DNA of 64,000 nucleotides, taken from assembly GCF_900187325.1 (NCBI RefSeq), contig NZ_FZMZ01000003.1, positions 186,001-250,000 on the forward strand, read 5' to 3'. The position numbers and the translations under genes are program-made. Below, piece by piece: positions 35,005 through 42,446 of this stretch. Numbering within the stretch: the first letter of the stretch is position 1; each line of letters begins with the position of its first letter. Under the pieces are notes generated by a model. That model did not search any database, was not told the origin of the DNA, and saw only the letters and a program-made list of their open reading frames with translations. The stretch comes from Virgibacillus ndiopensis. Its GTDB lineage: Bacteria; Bacillota; Bacilli; Bacillales; Amphibacillaceae.

Positions 35005-35466
35005 ATGAAAGTATCACTCGATATCGACAATAATCATGAGCAAACTCATGTAACGATTCAATGTAAAGAAATGGATGACTTTATTAAAGAAATTCTTGAT
35101 TTCCTTAAAGGGAGAGAAACGGAATTTATTGTTGGGCGAAATGGTGACATGCAGCACATTTTACAACCAAATGACATTCACTATATTTATTCCAGGGAAG
35201 ACATCGTATTCGCAGTCACCTCAGAAGGACAATTCAAACTAACAAACAAACTGTATGAACTTGAAAACATTTTACCTTCCAAACAGTTCATTCGAATTTC
35301 AAAGTCAGTTATCGACAATCTTTATGAACTAAGTCGTTTCGAAGCTTCATTTAATGGAACACTCTGCGTATATTTCAAATCAGGCGTAAAAGAGTATGTA
35401 TCAAGGCATTTTGTGCGTCAAATTAAAGAAGCCTTAAAAATGAACAACAGGAGGACTAGTAAATGA
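35005..35466 (+). CDS. LytTR-type DNA-binding regulator
   Basis: 153 aa. A short N-terminal extension (1-45) precedes a LytTR domain (about 46-148: GDMQHILQPNDIHYIYSRED, LYELENILPSKQFIRISKS, VSRHFVRQIKEAL). There is no receiver domain. Such stand-alone LytTR proteins are usually encoded with a DUF3021 membrane protein that restrains them, as here (4-nt overlap). AGGAGATGGAGG precedes the ATG. Confidence 0.88.
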   Translation: MKVSLDIDNNHEQTHVTIQCKEMDDFIKEILDFLKGRETEFIVGRNGDMQHILQPNDIHYIYSREDIVFAVTSEGQFKLTNKLYELENILPSKQFIRISKSVIDNLYELSRFEASFNGTLCVYFKSGVKEYVSRHFVRQIKEALKMNNRRTSK

Positions 35467-35867
35467 AAACATTTTTATTCAGGAGTATGATTGGAATCTT
35501 TTTCGGTGCTTTCGTATCAGTTGTGATAACATATGCTTTCATTTATTTTGGCAGGTATGAAACGATTGACAGTGGAATGTTTTTCAGAAATTCACTAGGT
35601 TCTATATTTTGTGGATGGTTTTTTTCAACTTCACCTCTTTATTTTGAACTACCTTTTCTTAAACTACATCAACAGACAATACTTCACTTCATCACTGTTA
35701 CGATACTATTTTTTATTTTATCTGTAGGAATTGGATGGATACCATTCCATATAAAAAGCATACTGATTACAGCCATATTGTTTATCGTGGGTTATGTAAT
35801 TATGTGGTTATGTTTTTACCTTTATTTTAAAAATGAAGCAAAAAAACTAAATGCAGAGTTGAAATAA
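35463..35867 (+). CDS. DUF3021 family membrane protein
   Basis: 134 aa with four membrane helices, the DUF3021 layout (FRNSLGSIFCGWFFSTSPLYFE between helices 1 and 2). In studied pairs the DUF3021 protein is the membrane inhibitor of its LytTR partner. It overlaps the LytTR gene by ATGA. Confidence 0.85.
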   Translation: MKTFLFRSMIGIFFGAFVSVVITYAFIYFGRYETIDSGMFFRNSLGSIFCGWFFSTSPLYFELPFLKLHQQTILHFITVTILFFILSVGIGWIPFHIKSILITAILFIVGYVIMWLCFYLYFKNEAKKLNAELK

Positions 35868-35927
35868 ATCTACACCTATTCTTACGTTAAGTTATCACAT
35901 TTCCTAAATATGTTAGGAGGGATTAGT

Positions 35928-36458
35928 ATAGAATATATTAGAGATTATGTTATGTACATGGCGATTTTTGGTATATTTAGTTTTAGCTGGTTTGGTTGGG
36001 CTCAAGAAAACCCTCGAAAAAGCTGGAGGAAATACATTGGGATTGCTTCGGGACTTTCACTATTAGTGGGGGTACTAGTAATCTACCTAAGTGTGATTAA
36101 TTGGAATAAACCTACCGTCTTATCAGATTCAAGTGTATTCAACAATTACTTAACTTTTGTTTATCTTGAATTCCTTATAGCAGGTATCGGAGCTATCTTA
36201 TTAATAAAATATAAACAAAAAGATTATATTTCCCCTTGGGTTGCTTTTATAGTAGGTGTTCATTTTATCTGGTTAAAAACTATCTATCAAGACTTCAGTT
36301 TATATGTATTAGCAACACTATTGGTTGGAATCTCCCTTATCTCATTATTTTTTTCCAAAAAATTAAACGTTGCTACTAGTGCTATAACTGGCATTGGCGC
36401 TGGTTCCGTTCTGTTTTGCTTTGCCATAATAGGGTTAATTCGATTTTTAATAGCATAA
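35928..36458 (+). CDS. Six-helix membrane protein, apparent ATA start
   Basis: 176 aa if it starts at the ATA at 35928. AGGAGG ends 7 nt before it, the ideal distance, and the peptide then begins (M)EYIRDYVMYMAIFGIF. The only in-frame ATG upstream (35910) lies before the ribosome binding site and would translate through it; internal ATGs at 35952 and 35958 cut into the first helix. About six membrane helices; WFGWAQENPRKSWRKYIGIASG is the conserved-looking part. I do not recognise a function. It follows the LytTR/DUF3021 pair by 60 bp and could be its target or a third operon gene. Confidence 0.65.
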   Translation: MEYIRDYVMYMAIFGIFSFSWFGWAQENPRKSWRKYIGIASGLSLLVGVLVIYLSVINWNKPTVLSDSSVFNNYLTFVYLEFLIAGIGAILLIKYKQKDYISPWVAFIVGVHFIWLKTIYQDFSLYVLATLLVGISLISLFFSKKLNVATSAITGIGAGSVLFCFAIIGLIRFLIA

Positions 36459-36461
36459 ATT

Positions 36462-36708
36462 AATGAGGCAGGGACAAAAGTAAAATAATCAATACTAAAT
36501 ACGAACAATGTACAATTTAGCAGAGGAAATATACGTAGACTCCAGCGGGAGGAAGGCTTCGGTGAGACCCCGAAGTGCGTTAGTACAAGGAGGCTCACCA
36601 GCCGCCCGCGGAAAGCGAAGTATATTTCCGAATCGAGTTAGTTGCACCAACTATAATTTCTAGTTGATCGGATTTTTCTTTGATAAAACACTTATGTCCC
36701 AACCTCAT
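36462..36708. repeat. Intergenic repeat E: same core, different ends
   Basis: The ends AATGAGGCAGGGACAAAAGT and (inverse) CACTTATGTCCCAACCTCATT are inverted repeats unlike those of copies A, C, D, F and G. The core is of the same family: GAAATATACGTAGACTCCAG, GGTGAGACCCCGAAGTGCG, AAGGAGGCTCACCAGCCGCC, GGAAAGCGAAGTATATTTCC. The outer stem may also terminate transcription of the gene ending at 36458. Confidence 0.75.
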
Positions 36709-36769
36709 TTTTTAAATAATGACGTAAGCAATAGACACTTTTACATAGCCAGCCATCCGCTTTTTTTAT

Positions 36770-37672
36770 TTACTCTCCTACACCAAGTGTTTGCTTTGCC
36801 ATTTCTTCATAATCTTTCAAACCAGATTTTATCGCAAATTCTGCAATACCCACTGGATATGCAGCAGCTAATTCTACAATATGCTCAAACATAGTTGACC
36901 AAACACGTCCTCCTGCCCGATGATACTCCTTAATTAGTTCCCTTAGGGCATCCTCACCGAAAGTATTTAAGTGTCCAACAAAATCATTCGCTGGATCAGT
37001 CACACAAGCTTCTGTCCAATCAATTAAACCTGTGACATTTGATCTTTCATCAATTAAAATATGACCAGCGTGTAAATCACCATGAACTAGTGCTGTTTGT
37101 CTTGGCCAAAGCGAATCATTAGCAATCCATTTTTGCCAGCGTTCCCACAATTTTTCACTAACACCAAACACTGACTTCACTTTATCCATTCTTTCCTTCA
37201 TAGCTGCTTTAGCTTCTCTAGGTGTTTGCACAGAAAGCCCTGTATTTTTTGCTGCATCATGGTCAATACGATGTAGAGCAACCAATGTACTTCCTAGTGT
37301 TTCATGAAATATTTTAGGAACATTCTTTTCATCAATCTCCCATACATACGCTTTGGCTTCTACATCGATTGTTCCAGCAGGAATACCTTTTAGAAGCTTA
37401 TATGCAATCAACTCATCAGAGAATGTCGTCCAATTTGGTGTTTGTACTGGAAGTTTCCCCTCTATTAAATCCAAAATATCTTTTTCTTTCTTAGCTGTAG
37501 GAATTACGTCTTCACGCCTAGGAAAACGTAGCACCCACTGTTCCCCTTTTATGCCTAGAGCAAATACTACTTGAAAGTCAAGCCCTGATTCATTACGTTT
37601 CAAGGAGTCTTCCTGAACTAATATCCCCTGTTGCTTAGCTATATTTATCACTTGTTCGTTAGTCAGTGTCAT
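36770..37672 (-). CDS. Macrolide 2'-phosphotransferase (Mph family)
   Basis: 300 aa aminoglycoside/macrolide-kinase fold. ATP-lobe motifs are LDFQVVFALG and WVLRFPRR. The catalytic loop is VHGDLHAGHILID (Asp199) and the metal Asp is LIDWTEA (Asp218). The length and the PRR and WTEAC motifs fit the Mph group, which includes B. subtilis MphK (YcbJ) and inactivates 14-membered macrolides with GTP. It begins 2 nt after hflX, so both are made from the same leader-controlled transcript. The actual drug range is not shown. Confidence 0.85.
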   Translation of the reverse strand: MTLTNEQVINIAKQQGILVQEDSLKRNESGLDFQVVFALGIKGEQWVLRFPRREDVIPTAKKEKDILDLIEGKLPVQTPNWTTFSDELIAYKLLKGIPAGTIDVEAKAYVWEIDEKNVPKIFHETLGSTLVALHRIDHDAAKNTGLSVQTPREAKAAMKERMDKVKSVFGVSEKLWERWQKWIANDSLWPRQTALVHGDLHAGHILIDERSNVTGLIDWTEACVTDPANDFVGHLNTFGEDALRELIKEYHRAGGRVWSTMFEHIVELAAAYPVGIAEFAIKSGLKDYEEMAKQTLGVGE

Positions 37673-37674
37673 AA

Positions 37675-38949
37675 TTACACTTCCTTTTGTTTAATTTCGG
37701 TTGTTAAAAATTGTTCAAATCTTTCAGCATCAGATTTTTTACATTCAACTGTCAATTTTGTTCCATCAGCCTCATATTCCTCTGCTAGAACATGTGCATT
37801 TTCATTAAAATACGAAACAATTTGCCCATCTGTAAAAGGAATAAACAATTCACATTGAATAAAATCGTGGAAAATTTCCTTACTTATTTCTTGCATTAAT
37901 TCAGCCAACCCCAATCTGTTTCTAGCAGATAAATAAACTTTATTTTGCTTAACCTTTGGAAACTTGTGGCTAGTTAAATCCACTTTGTTGTATGCATAAA
38001 TAATAGGAATATTAGTCACCCCAATACGCTGCAAAATTTCATTTGTAAGCTTTATCTGTTCTTCATGATTTGGGTTTGAAAAGTCAACCACATGAATTAG
38101 AACGTCTGCTTCCACCACTTCTTCAAGAGTCGAACGAAATGCTTTTACTAAATGATGTGGAAGTTTATTGATAAACCCTACCGTATCCGTCAGCAAAAAA
38201 GTTTGGTTTGTTTCTAGATGTACCTTTCTCACCGACGTTTCCAACGTTGCAAATACCATATCCTTTTCGAACACCTTCTTATCGGTTTGCATTTGGGAAG
38301 ATTCTAGCACCCTATTCATAATGGTTGACTTCCCTGCGTTTGTATAGCCCACTAGAGAAACAACAGGTAAACCGTTCTTGTTACGCTTTTTTCTTTGCGT
38401 CTTTCGTTGATCAATTAAATTCTCAAGTTCCTTATTCATCTGCGCTATCTTTTCCTCGATTTTTCGACGATCAAGCTCTAATTTCGTTTCACCTGCCCCC
38501 CTATTCTTGAGTCCAGAACCCCCACCTTGACGGCCTAAGGACTCACGACTGCCGACCAGTCTTGGAAGCATATATTTTAATCTAGCAACTTCTACTTGCA
38601 ATTGAGATTCTCTCGTTCTCGCACGTCTTGCAAAAATTTCTAGTATCAGCATCGTTCGGTCCATAACTTCACAATCTAATAATGTTTCTAAATTCCTTAT
38701 TTGTGATGCTGTTAATTCGTCGTCACAAATAATAGTATCTGCCCCTGTTACATTAATCATCTCTAAAAGTTCACCTGTTTTCCCTGTTCCAATATAGTGT
38801 GTTTGATTAATATGCTGTAAATTCTGGGTTAACCAATCTTCAATTACAACATTACATGCATCGGCTAAATTTTCTAATTCTTGCATGGAGTACTCGAATT
38901 CCTCTTGATTTCTAAGATTTACTCCTACTAATATTACTCTTCTTCTCAT
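37675..38949 (-). CDS. hflX: Ribosome-splitting GTPase HflX (HflXr candidate)
   Basis: 424 aa from the ATG at 38949 (GGAGGG 8 nt upstream); an upstream in-frame ATG lies before that site. The HflX N-terminal domain (1-190) has YIGTGKTGEL, RTRESQLQVEVARLKY and the glycine loop GGGSGLKNRGAGE. The GTPase domain has G1 GYTNAGKST (201-209), G3 DTVG and G4 NKVD. HflX splits stalled 70S ribosomes; the Listeria paralog HflXr gives lincomycin and macrolide resistance. Here it is followed by a macrolide phosphotransferase gene and preceded by an attenuator-like leader, which favours the resistance role. Confidence 0.92.
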   Translation of the reverse strand: MRRRVILVGVNLRNQEEFEYSMQELENLADACNVVIEDWLTQNLQHINQTHYIGTGKTGELLEMINVTGADTIICDDELTASQIRNLETLLDCEVMDRTMLILEIFARRARTRESQLQVEVARLKYMLPRLVGSRESLGRQGGGSGLKNRGAGETKLELDRRKIEEKIAQMNKELENLIDQRKTQRKKRNKNGLPVVSLVGYTNAGKSTIMNRVLESSQMQTDKKVFEKDMVFATLETSVRKVHLETNQTFLLTDTVGFINKLPHHLVKAFRSTLEEVVEADVLIHVVDFSNPNHEEQIKLTNEILQRIGVTNIPIIYAYNKVDLTSHKFPKVKQNKVYLSARNRLGLAELMQEISKEIFHDFIQCELFIPFTDGQIVSYFNENAHVLAEEYEADGTKLTVECKKSDAERFEQFLTTEIKQKEV

Positions 38950-38978
38950 ATTTGTTTCCCTCCGTAATCTTACATAAT

Positions 38979-39006
38979 AAAAAAACACAGGTTGCCTGCC
39001 TGTGTT
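38979..39006 (-). terminator. Leader terminator T3 just before hflX
   Basis: On the minus strand AACACAGG and CCTGTGTT pair around CAGGCAA, followed by TTTTT, ending 30 nt before the hflX ATG. With no gene upstream on this strand it must act on the hflX leader itself. Confidence 0.85.
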
Positions 39007-39141
39007 CGAGTAAATGAGAAAGAATTATATTAAGAGCTTTTTCATAAGCAAATAAGCCTACTACAAGAAAAGACCTTTTAAGAAATAGCTCTTTGTTAAG
39101 GAGTGTAATGTTACCAATTTTTCATTTGTATTTTTAGACAA

Positions 39142-39172
39142 CAAAAAAAGGGTAGATTTCTCTCCCTCTTTT
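39142..39172 (-). terminator. Leader terminator T2 of hflX
   Basis: GGGAGA and TCTACCC (one bulge) pair and are followed by TTTTTTT. This matches T2 of the LmrB-like leader. Confidence 0.65.
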
Positions 39173-39207
39173 TATAGCTTCGTAATATAAAAAGGTTTCC
39201 TTAAAAG

Positions 39208-39247
39208 GGCAGACCAATCCCGTTTACTCCGCAACATCAGGCAGAGC
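39208..39247 (-). promoter_or_regulatory. Conserved leader core (copy 2)
   Basis: The minus strand reads GCTCTGCCTGATGTTGCGGA, then GTAAACGGGATTGGTCTGCC, and CTTTT follows. Apart from two extra bases in the loop and a two-base change it equals the core at 12022-12060. CTCTGC pairs with GCGGAG in both. The adjoining TTTGAAC/GTTCAAA hairpin (39249-39276) reaches back into the leader ORF. Confidence 0.8.
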
Positions 39248-39263
39248 GTTTGAACGTATTTAA

Positions 39264-39305
39264 TTAACGGTTCAAAGCTTGGAATCGAAGTCTTATAGAT
39301 GCCAC
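39264..39305 (-). CDS. 13-residue leader peptide (MASIRLRFQALNR)
   Basis: GTG start with GGAGGG 7-8 nt upstream, 13 codons and TAA. Its end (TTTGAACCGTTAA) forms the 5' arm of the antiterminator-like hairpin. It has the same length and position as the leader ORF before the LmrB-like exporter, and a similar MA-(F/S)-I-(K/R) start. I infer a drug-sensing leader peptide; translation is not proven. Confidence 0.7.
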   Translation of the reverse strand: MASIRLRFQALNR

Positions 39306-39323
39306 TTGGAAACCCTCCGTTCT

Positions 39324-39387
39324 CTTTAGATTAACGAAAGCATAACACAAAAAAATTGGAAAAACAACTGAAAATTTTGTTATCTAT
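39324..39387 (-). promoter_or_regulatory. Probable promoter region of the hflX-mph leader
   Basis: On the minus strand TTGTTT, 16 bp, TTATGC with an extended TGTG lies just before the leader ORF. The boxes are weak, so the exact start is uncertain. Confidence 0.4.
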
Positions 39388-39937
39388 ACATATCATGGGT
39401 TGGATTAAATAAATCCTCATCAGCATTTCTAACAATAGAAAAATGTTCAACATTATAATGACCATGAAGGGTTTTATTATGATGGTCAATAATTTGTTTA
39501 GCATCTAAAATAGAGTTGTCTGCTGTGGAATGACCATCACCAACTAATGTAACGTCAAATCCATTCACAGTGGCAGTTCTTACTGCCGTATCTATACAGT
39601 GTTCTGTCTTGCATCCCATTATAACAAGATGTTCAATTTGATTTTCTTCTAAATAATTCTTCAAACCTGTACCGTGGAAAGAATTCGTTGCTTCTTTATT
39701 AAATAGTTTTGCATGGTCAGGAACATAGATATCCTCGTGAATTTGAAATCCTTTTCCCTTCCCTTCACTTACGTCAAGATCCCGAACAAAAATAAGCAAA
39801 ACTTGATCACGTAAAGCTTTTTTTATGACTTCGTTAATATTCGTAAGTAGCTGCTGTTGATTAAAAACACCTTTTTCTTCTTGGTTCCCGGTAATTAGCT
39901 CTGCCTGAGCATCAATAACAAGTAAAGCATGTTTCAA
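39380..39937 (-). CDS. Isochorismatase-family cysteine hydrolase
   Basis: 185 aa. The triad is Asp9 (LVIDAQ), Lys81 (LFNKEATNSF) and Cys114 (KTEHCIDTAVRTA), as in nicotinamidase and isochorismatase-like enzymes. The physiological substrate is not evident. It is upstream of the hflX leader on the same strand, with no clear terminator between, so some read-through into the leader is possible. Confidence 0.85.
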   Translation of the reverse strand: MKHALLVIDAQAELITGNQEEKGVFNQQQLLTNINEVIKKALRDQVLLIFVRDLDVSEGKGKGFQIHEDIYVPDHAKLFNKEATNSFHGTGLKNYLEENQIEHLVIMGCKTEHCIDTAVRTATVNGFDVTLVGDGHSTADNSILDAKQIIDHHNKTLHGHYNVEHFSIVRNADEDLFNPTHDMYR

Positions 39938-39959
39938 TAAAATACACTCCTTTAATTTT

Positions 39960-40268
39960 GGCTACTTTCTATAAAGATTGTTGCTTTTTCACACATTAAA
40001 TCTTATCTAATAGTTGATAAAACCGCGACATAACAGCAACGTGATTTCCGCTCCGGGCAATCGCGCAACTTGAGCTGGCTGGTGAGCCTCCTCATGCTGT
40101 CATACTCTGGGGTCTAGCGAAGGAAAAACACAAAAACTCCTGCGGGAAAGTTTATCGCGAGCCTTTGGTGCGCGTAGTGTTTTTCCGTAGGGTCGGTAGG
40201 GCGCCAAACAAGATTTTAAGTTATATCATAGTTTCTATAAATAGCAACACACAAGCAGAAAAGAGCCT
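39960..40268. repeat. Dispersed intergenic repeat, copy F
   Basis: The left end is GGCTACTTTCTATAAAGATT, GTTGCTTTTTCACAC, AGTTGATAAAACCGCGACAT. The right end is GATTTTAAGTTATATCATAG, ATAAATAGCAACACAC, AAAGAGCC. The core reads partly in the opposite orientation (TGGTGAGCCTCCTCATGC, CTCTGGGGTC), then AACTCCTGCGGGAAAG and GTAGTGTTTTTCCGTAGGG. I see nothing recognisable in 40269-40605 apart from the promoter region of the next gene. Confidence 0.8.
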
Positions 40269-40605
40269 TAATTTTAAATTAGATCTATTCGACTCGCACC
40301 GTATCTATTTTAATTGTCATATAAAATCGCCTCAGTTATAGTTTGATACTATCACAATAACAGAGTATTTTGTTGATTATTTTTTATTTTCTCACTTCTC
40401 CATTTTAAAAATCCCGTCACTTGCACCCAAAGATAAGACTTAAGACTTACTGATAAATATTGCTAAGGGGGCTTATTTAGCTAAAGTTCTCTCGTTATTA
40501 TTAAAGAAGAATTTAGGTTTTCTTAAGATTCCCTTAACCATTTCTTATGTTTCACAATATATACTAGGTACATAAGGAAAATTCAACACTCGGGAGTGGG
40601 TTAAA

Positions 40606-41190
40606 ATGGAAAATGAAAAAGTATATATACTCCTGACTGACACAGGAACGATTTTTACTAGAATGATAAAATTCTATACAAAAAGGCCATATAATCATGC
40701 CTCTATATCTTTTGATTCGAATTTAGATGAAGTTTACAGTTTTGGAAGAAAAAATGTTAAAAACCCATTTATCGGTGGATTCGTTAAAGAAAATATTCAG
40801 GAAGAACTATTTAAAGATGCGACATGTGCAGTTTTTTGTTGTACTGTTACAAAGCACCAAAAACAGAAAATGAATGAGTTCATACAAAAGGTCGAGGAAA
40901 ATGCTCATCTCTATCGTTATAATTTAATGGGGTTATTTGCCATCATCCTAAACAAACAACTGATAAGAGAGAATGCCTTCTTTTGTTCCCAATTTGTTGC
41001 AACAGTTTTAACAGAATCGGAAACCATTAAGTTCTCAAAACCTCCATCACTTATGACCCCCCATGATTTGCAAAAATCACCTGACTTTCAATTAGTTTAT
41101 AATGGGAAACTTGAAGATTACATTCATGCAAAAACGAGGAGAGGTTCATCAGACATTACATGTTCTGGTTCAAAGGCAATTCCTGTGTAA
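40606..41190 (+). CDS. YiiX-like permuted papain-fold hydrolase (paralog 2)
   Basis: 194 aa, co-linear with the protein at 13288-13863: PYNHASISF with the catalytic His, EVYSFGRKNVKNPFIGGF, YRYNLMGLFAIILN and NAFFCSQFVAT with the Cys. No signal peptide. This copy stands alone with its own ribosome binding site (GGGAG), whereas paralog 1 is in a PadR/HAAS operon. The substrate is unknown. Confidence 0.75.
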   Translation: MENEKVYILLTDTGTIFTRMIKFYTKRPYNHASISFDSNLDEVYSFGRKNVKNPFIGGFVKENIQEELFKDATCAVFCCTVTKHQKQKMNEFIQKVEENAHLYRYNLMGLFAIILNKQLIRENAFFCSQFVATVLTESETIKFSKPPSLMTPHDLQKSPDFQLVYNGKLEDYIHAKTRRGSSDITCSGSKAIPV

Positions 41191-41266
41191 ATAAGGGTAC
41201 TGTAAAATGGATAATCATCCTTAACTTTGATAAAATCGGTCATAGCATTAATGAAGAGGTGATAGA

Positions 41267-42400
41267 ATGAAAATTGTCTCAATCGAACCAACACCAAGTC
41301 CGTATTCTATGAAAATCAATTTGGACGAACAATTAGCTGATGGTAAAACAGAAAATTATAAGGTAAACGATGATCTTAGTAACGCACCTAATTATATACA
41401 AGAGTTATTTAATATAAATGGAGTTAAAGGCATTTATCGTGTTATAGATTTTATCGCACTTGAACGCAATCCGCGTATCACTTGGGAGGAAATTCTTCCA
41501 GAAGTTCGTAACGTATTAGGTTCTGTAGAGGATGTTTCGAATGAATTTATAGATAACTCTACAGTAACTGACGAACATTTTGGGGAAATTAAGGTTTTCA
41601 TCCAAAAGTTTCGAAATATACCCATACAGGTGAAGTTGGAAGATGGTGAAAAAGAACACCGTTTCGGACTACCTGATAGATTCATGCATGCAACAATGGA
41701 AGCGTCTGAGGCTTCTGATAATATGTTAATGGAAAGAAAATGGGTGGAACAAAACCCGCGTTATGGAGATGTAGATGAAATAGGTCAAGAGGTAGTTGAC
41801 GAGTTAGCTGCAAGTTACGATTCAGAACGACTGACCGAACTAATGAAGCTTGCTTCTGCAGGTGAATCTACTACAGAACAAAAGTCAGGGAAAAAGGTTA
41901 CACTCGAAATGCTTGATAACCCAAACTGGAAGGATCGCTATGCGGTTTTAGATCGGATGGACCCTACGTTAGACGACTTACCAGTTTTAGATATAGCACT
42001 AGATGATGGAAAAGCTTCAATCCGGAGACTCGCTACTGCCTATCTTGGAATGATTGAAGAACCTGAAGTACTCCCATTTCTATATAAGGCATTAAAAGAT
42101 AAAGCAGTAAATGTACGACGTACTGCTGGCGATTGTTTATCAGATCTTGGTTTTAAAGAAGCGATACCAGAAATGATAAATGCATTATCAGATTCAAACC
42201 GGCTTGTACGCTGGCGTGCTGCAATGTATCTATATGAAGTTGGCGATGAATCAGCTATCCCTGCATTGCAACAAGCAATAGAAGATCCAGAATTTGAAGT
42301 ACGTATGCAGGTGAAGATGGCATTAGCTCGAATTGAAGGCGGAGAAAGCGCAAAGGGATCTATTTGGCATCAAATGACCGAGGCCACTAAACAAAAGTAG
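41267..42400 (+). CDS. ypgR: Conserved virulence factor C family protein YpgR
   Basis: 377 aa, the length of B. subtilis YpgR. Residues about 1-85 are an NFU1/NifU N-terminal-like domain (KIVSIEPTPSPYSMKINLD, NINGVKGIYRVIDFI), and about 90-180 a mixed region. Residues about 210-360 form HEAT-like repeats (ASIRRLATAYLGMI, VNVRRTAGDCLSDLG, RLVRWRAAMYLYEVGD, FEVRMQVKMALARI). The staphylococcal homolog CvfC affects virulence; the molecular role is unclear. It has its own terminator. Confidence 0.88.
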   Translation: MKIVSIEPTPSPYSMKINLDEQLADGKTENYKVNDDLSNAPNYIQELFNINGVKGIYRVIDFIALERNPRITWEEILPEVRNVLGSVEDVSNEFIDNSTVTDEHFGEIKVFIQKFRNIPIQVKLEDGEKEHRFGLPDRFMHATMEASEASDNMLMERKWVEQNPRYGDVDEIGQEVVDELAASYDSERLTELMKLASAGESTTEQKSGKKVTLEMLDNPNWKDRYAVLDRMDPTLDDLPVLDIALDDGKASIRRLATAYLGMIEEPEVLPFLYKALKDKAVNVRRTAGDCLSDLGFKEAIPEMINALSDSNRLVRWRAAMYLYEVGDESAIPALQQAIEDPEFEVRMQVKMALARIEGGESAKGSIWHQMTEATKQK

Positions 42401-42405
42401 AATGA

Positions 42406-42442
42406 ACTACCATTTGATATAGAAATCAAATGGTAGTTTTTT
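42406..42442 (+). terminator. Intrinsic terminator after ypgR
   Basis: AACTACCATTTGAT and ATCAAATGGTAGTT pair perfectly around ATAGAA, followed by TTTT. Confidence 0.92.
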
Positions 42443-42446
42443 ATAA

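Noticed and set aside
36664-36894. Plus-strand ORF of 76 codons
   Set aside because: It begins inside repeat E and runs antisense into the macrolide phosphotransferase gene; no ribosome binding site.
39380-39937. The isochorismatase-type gene as part of the hflX-mph resistance operon
   Set aside because: It ends upstream of the hflX leader, which has its own promoter-like sequence and terminators, and the enzyme family has no known link to macrolide resistance.
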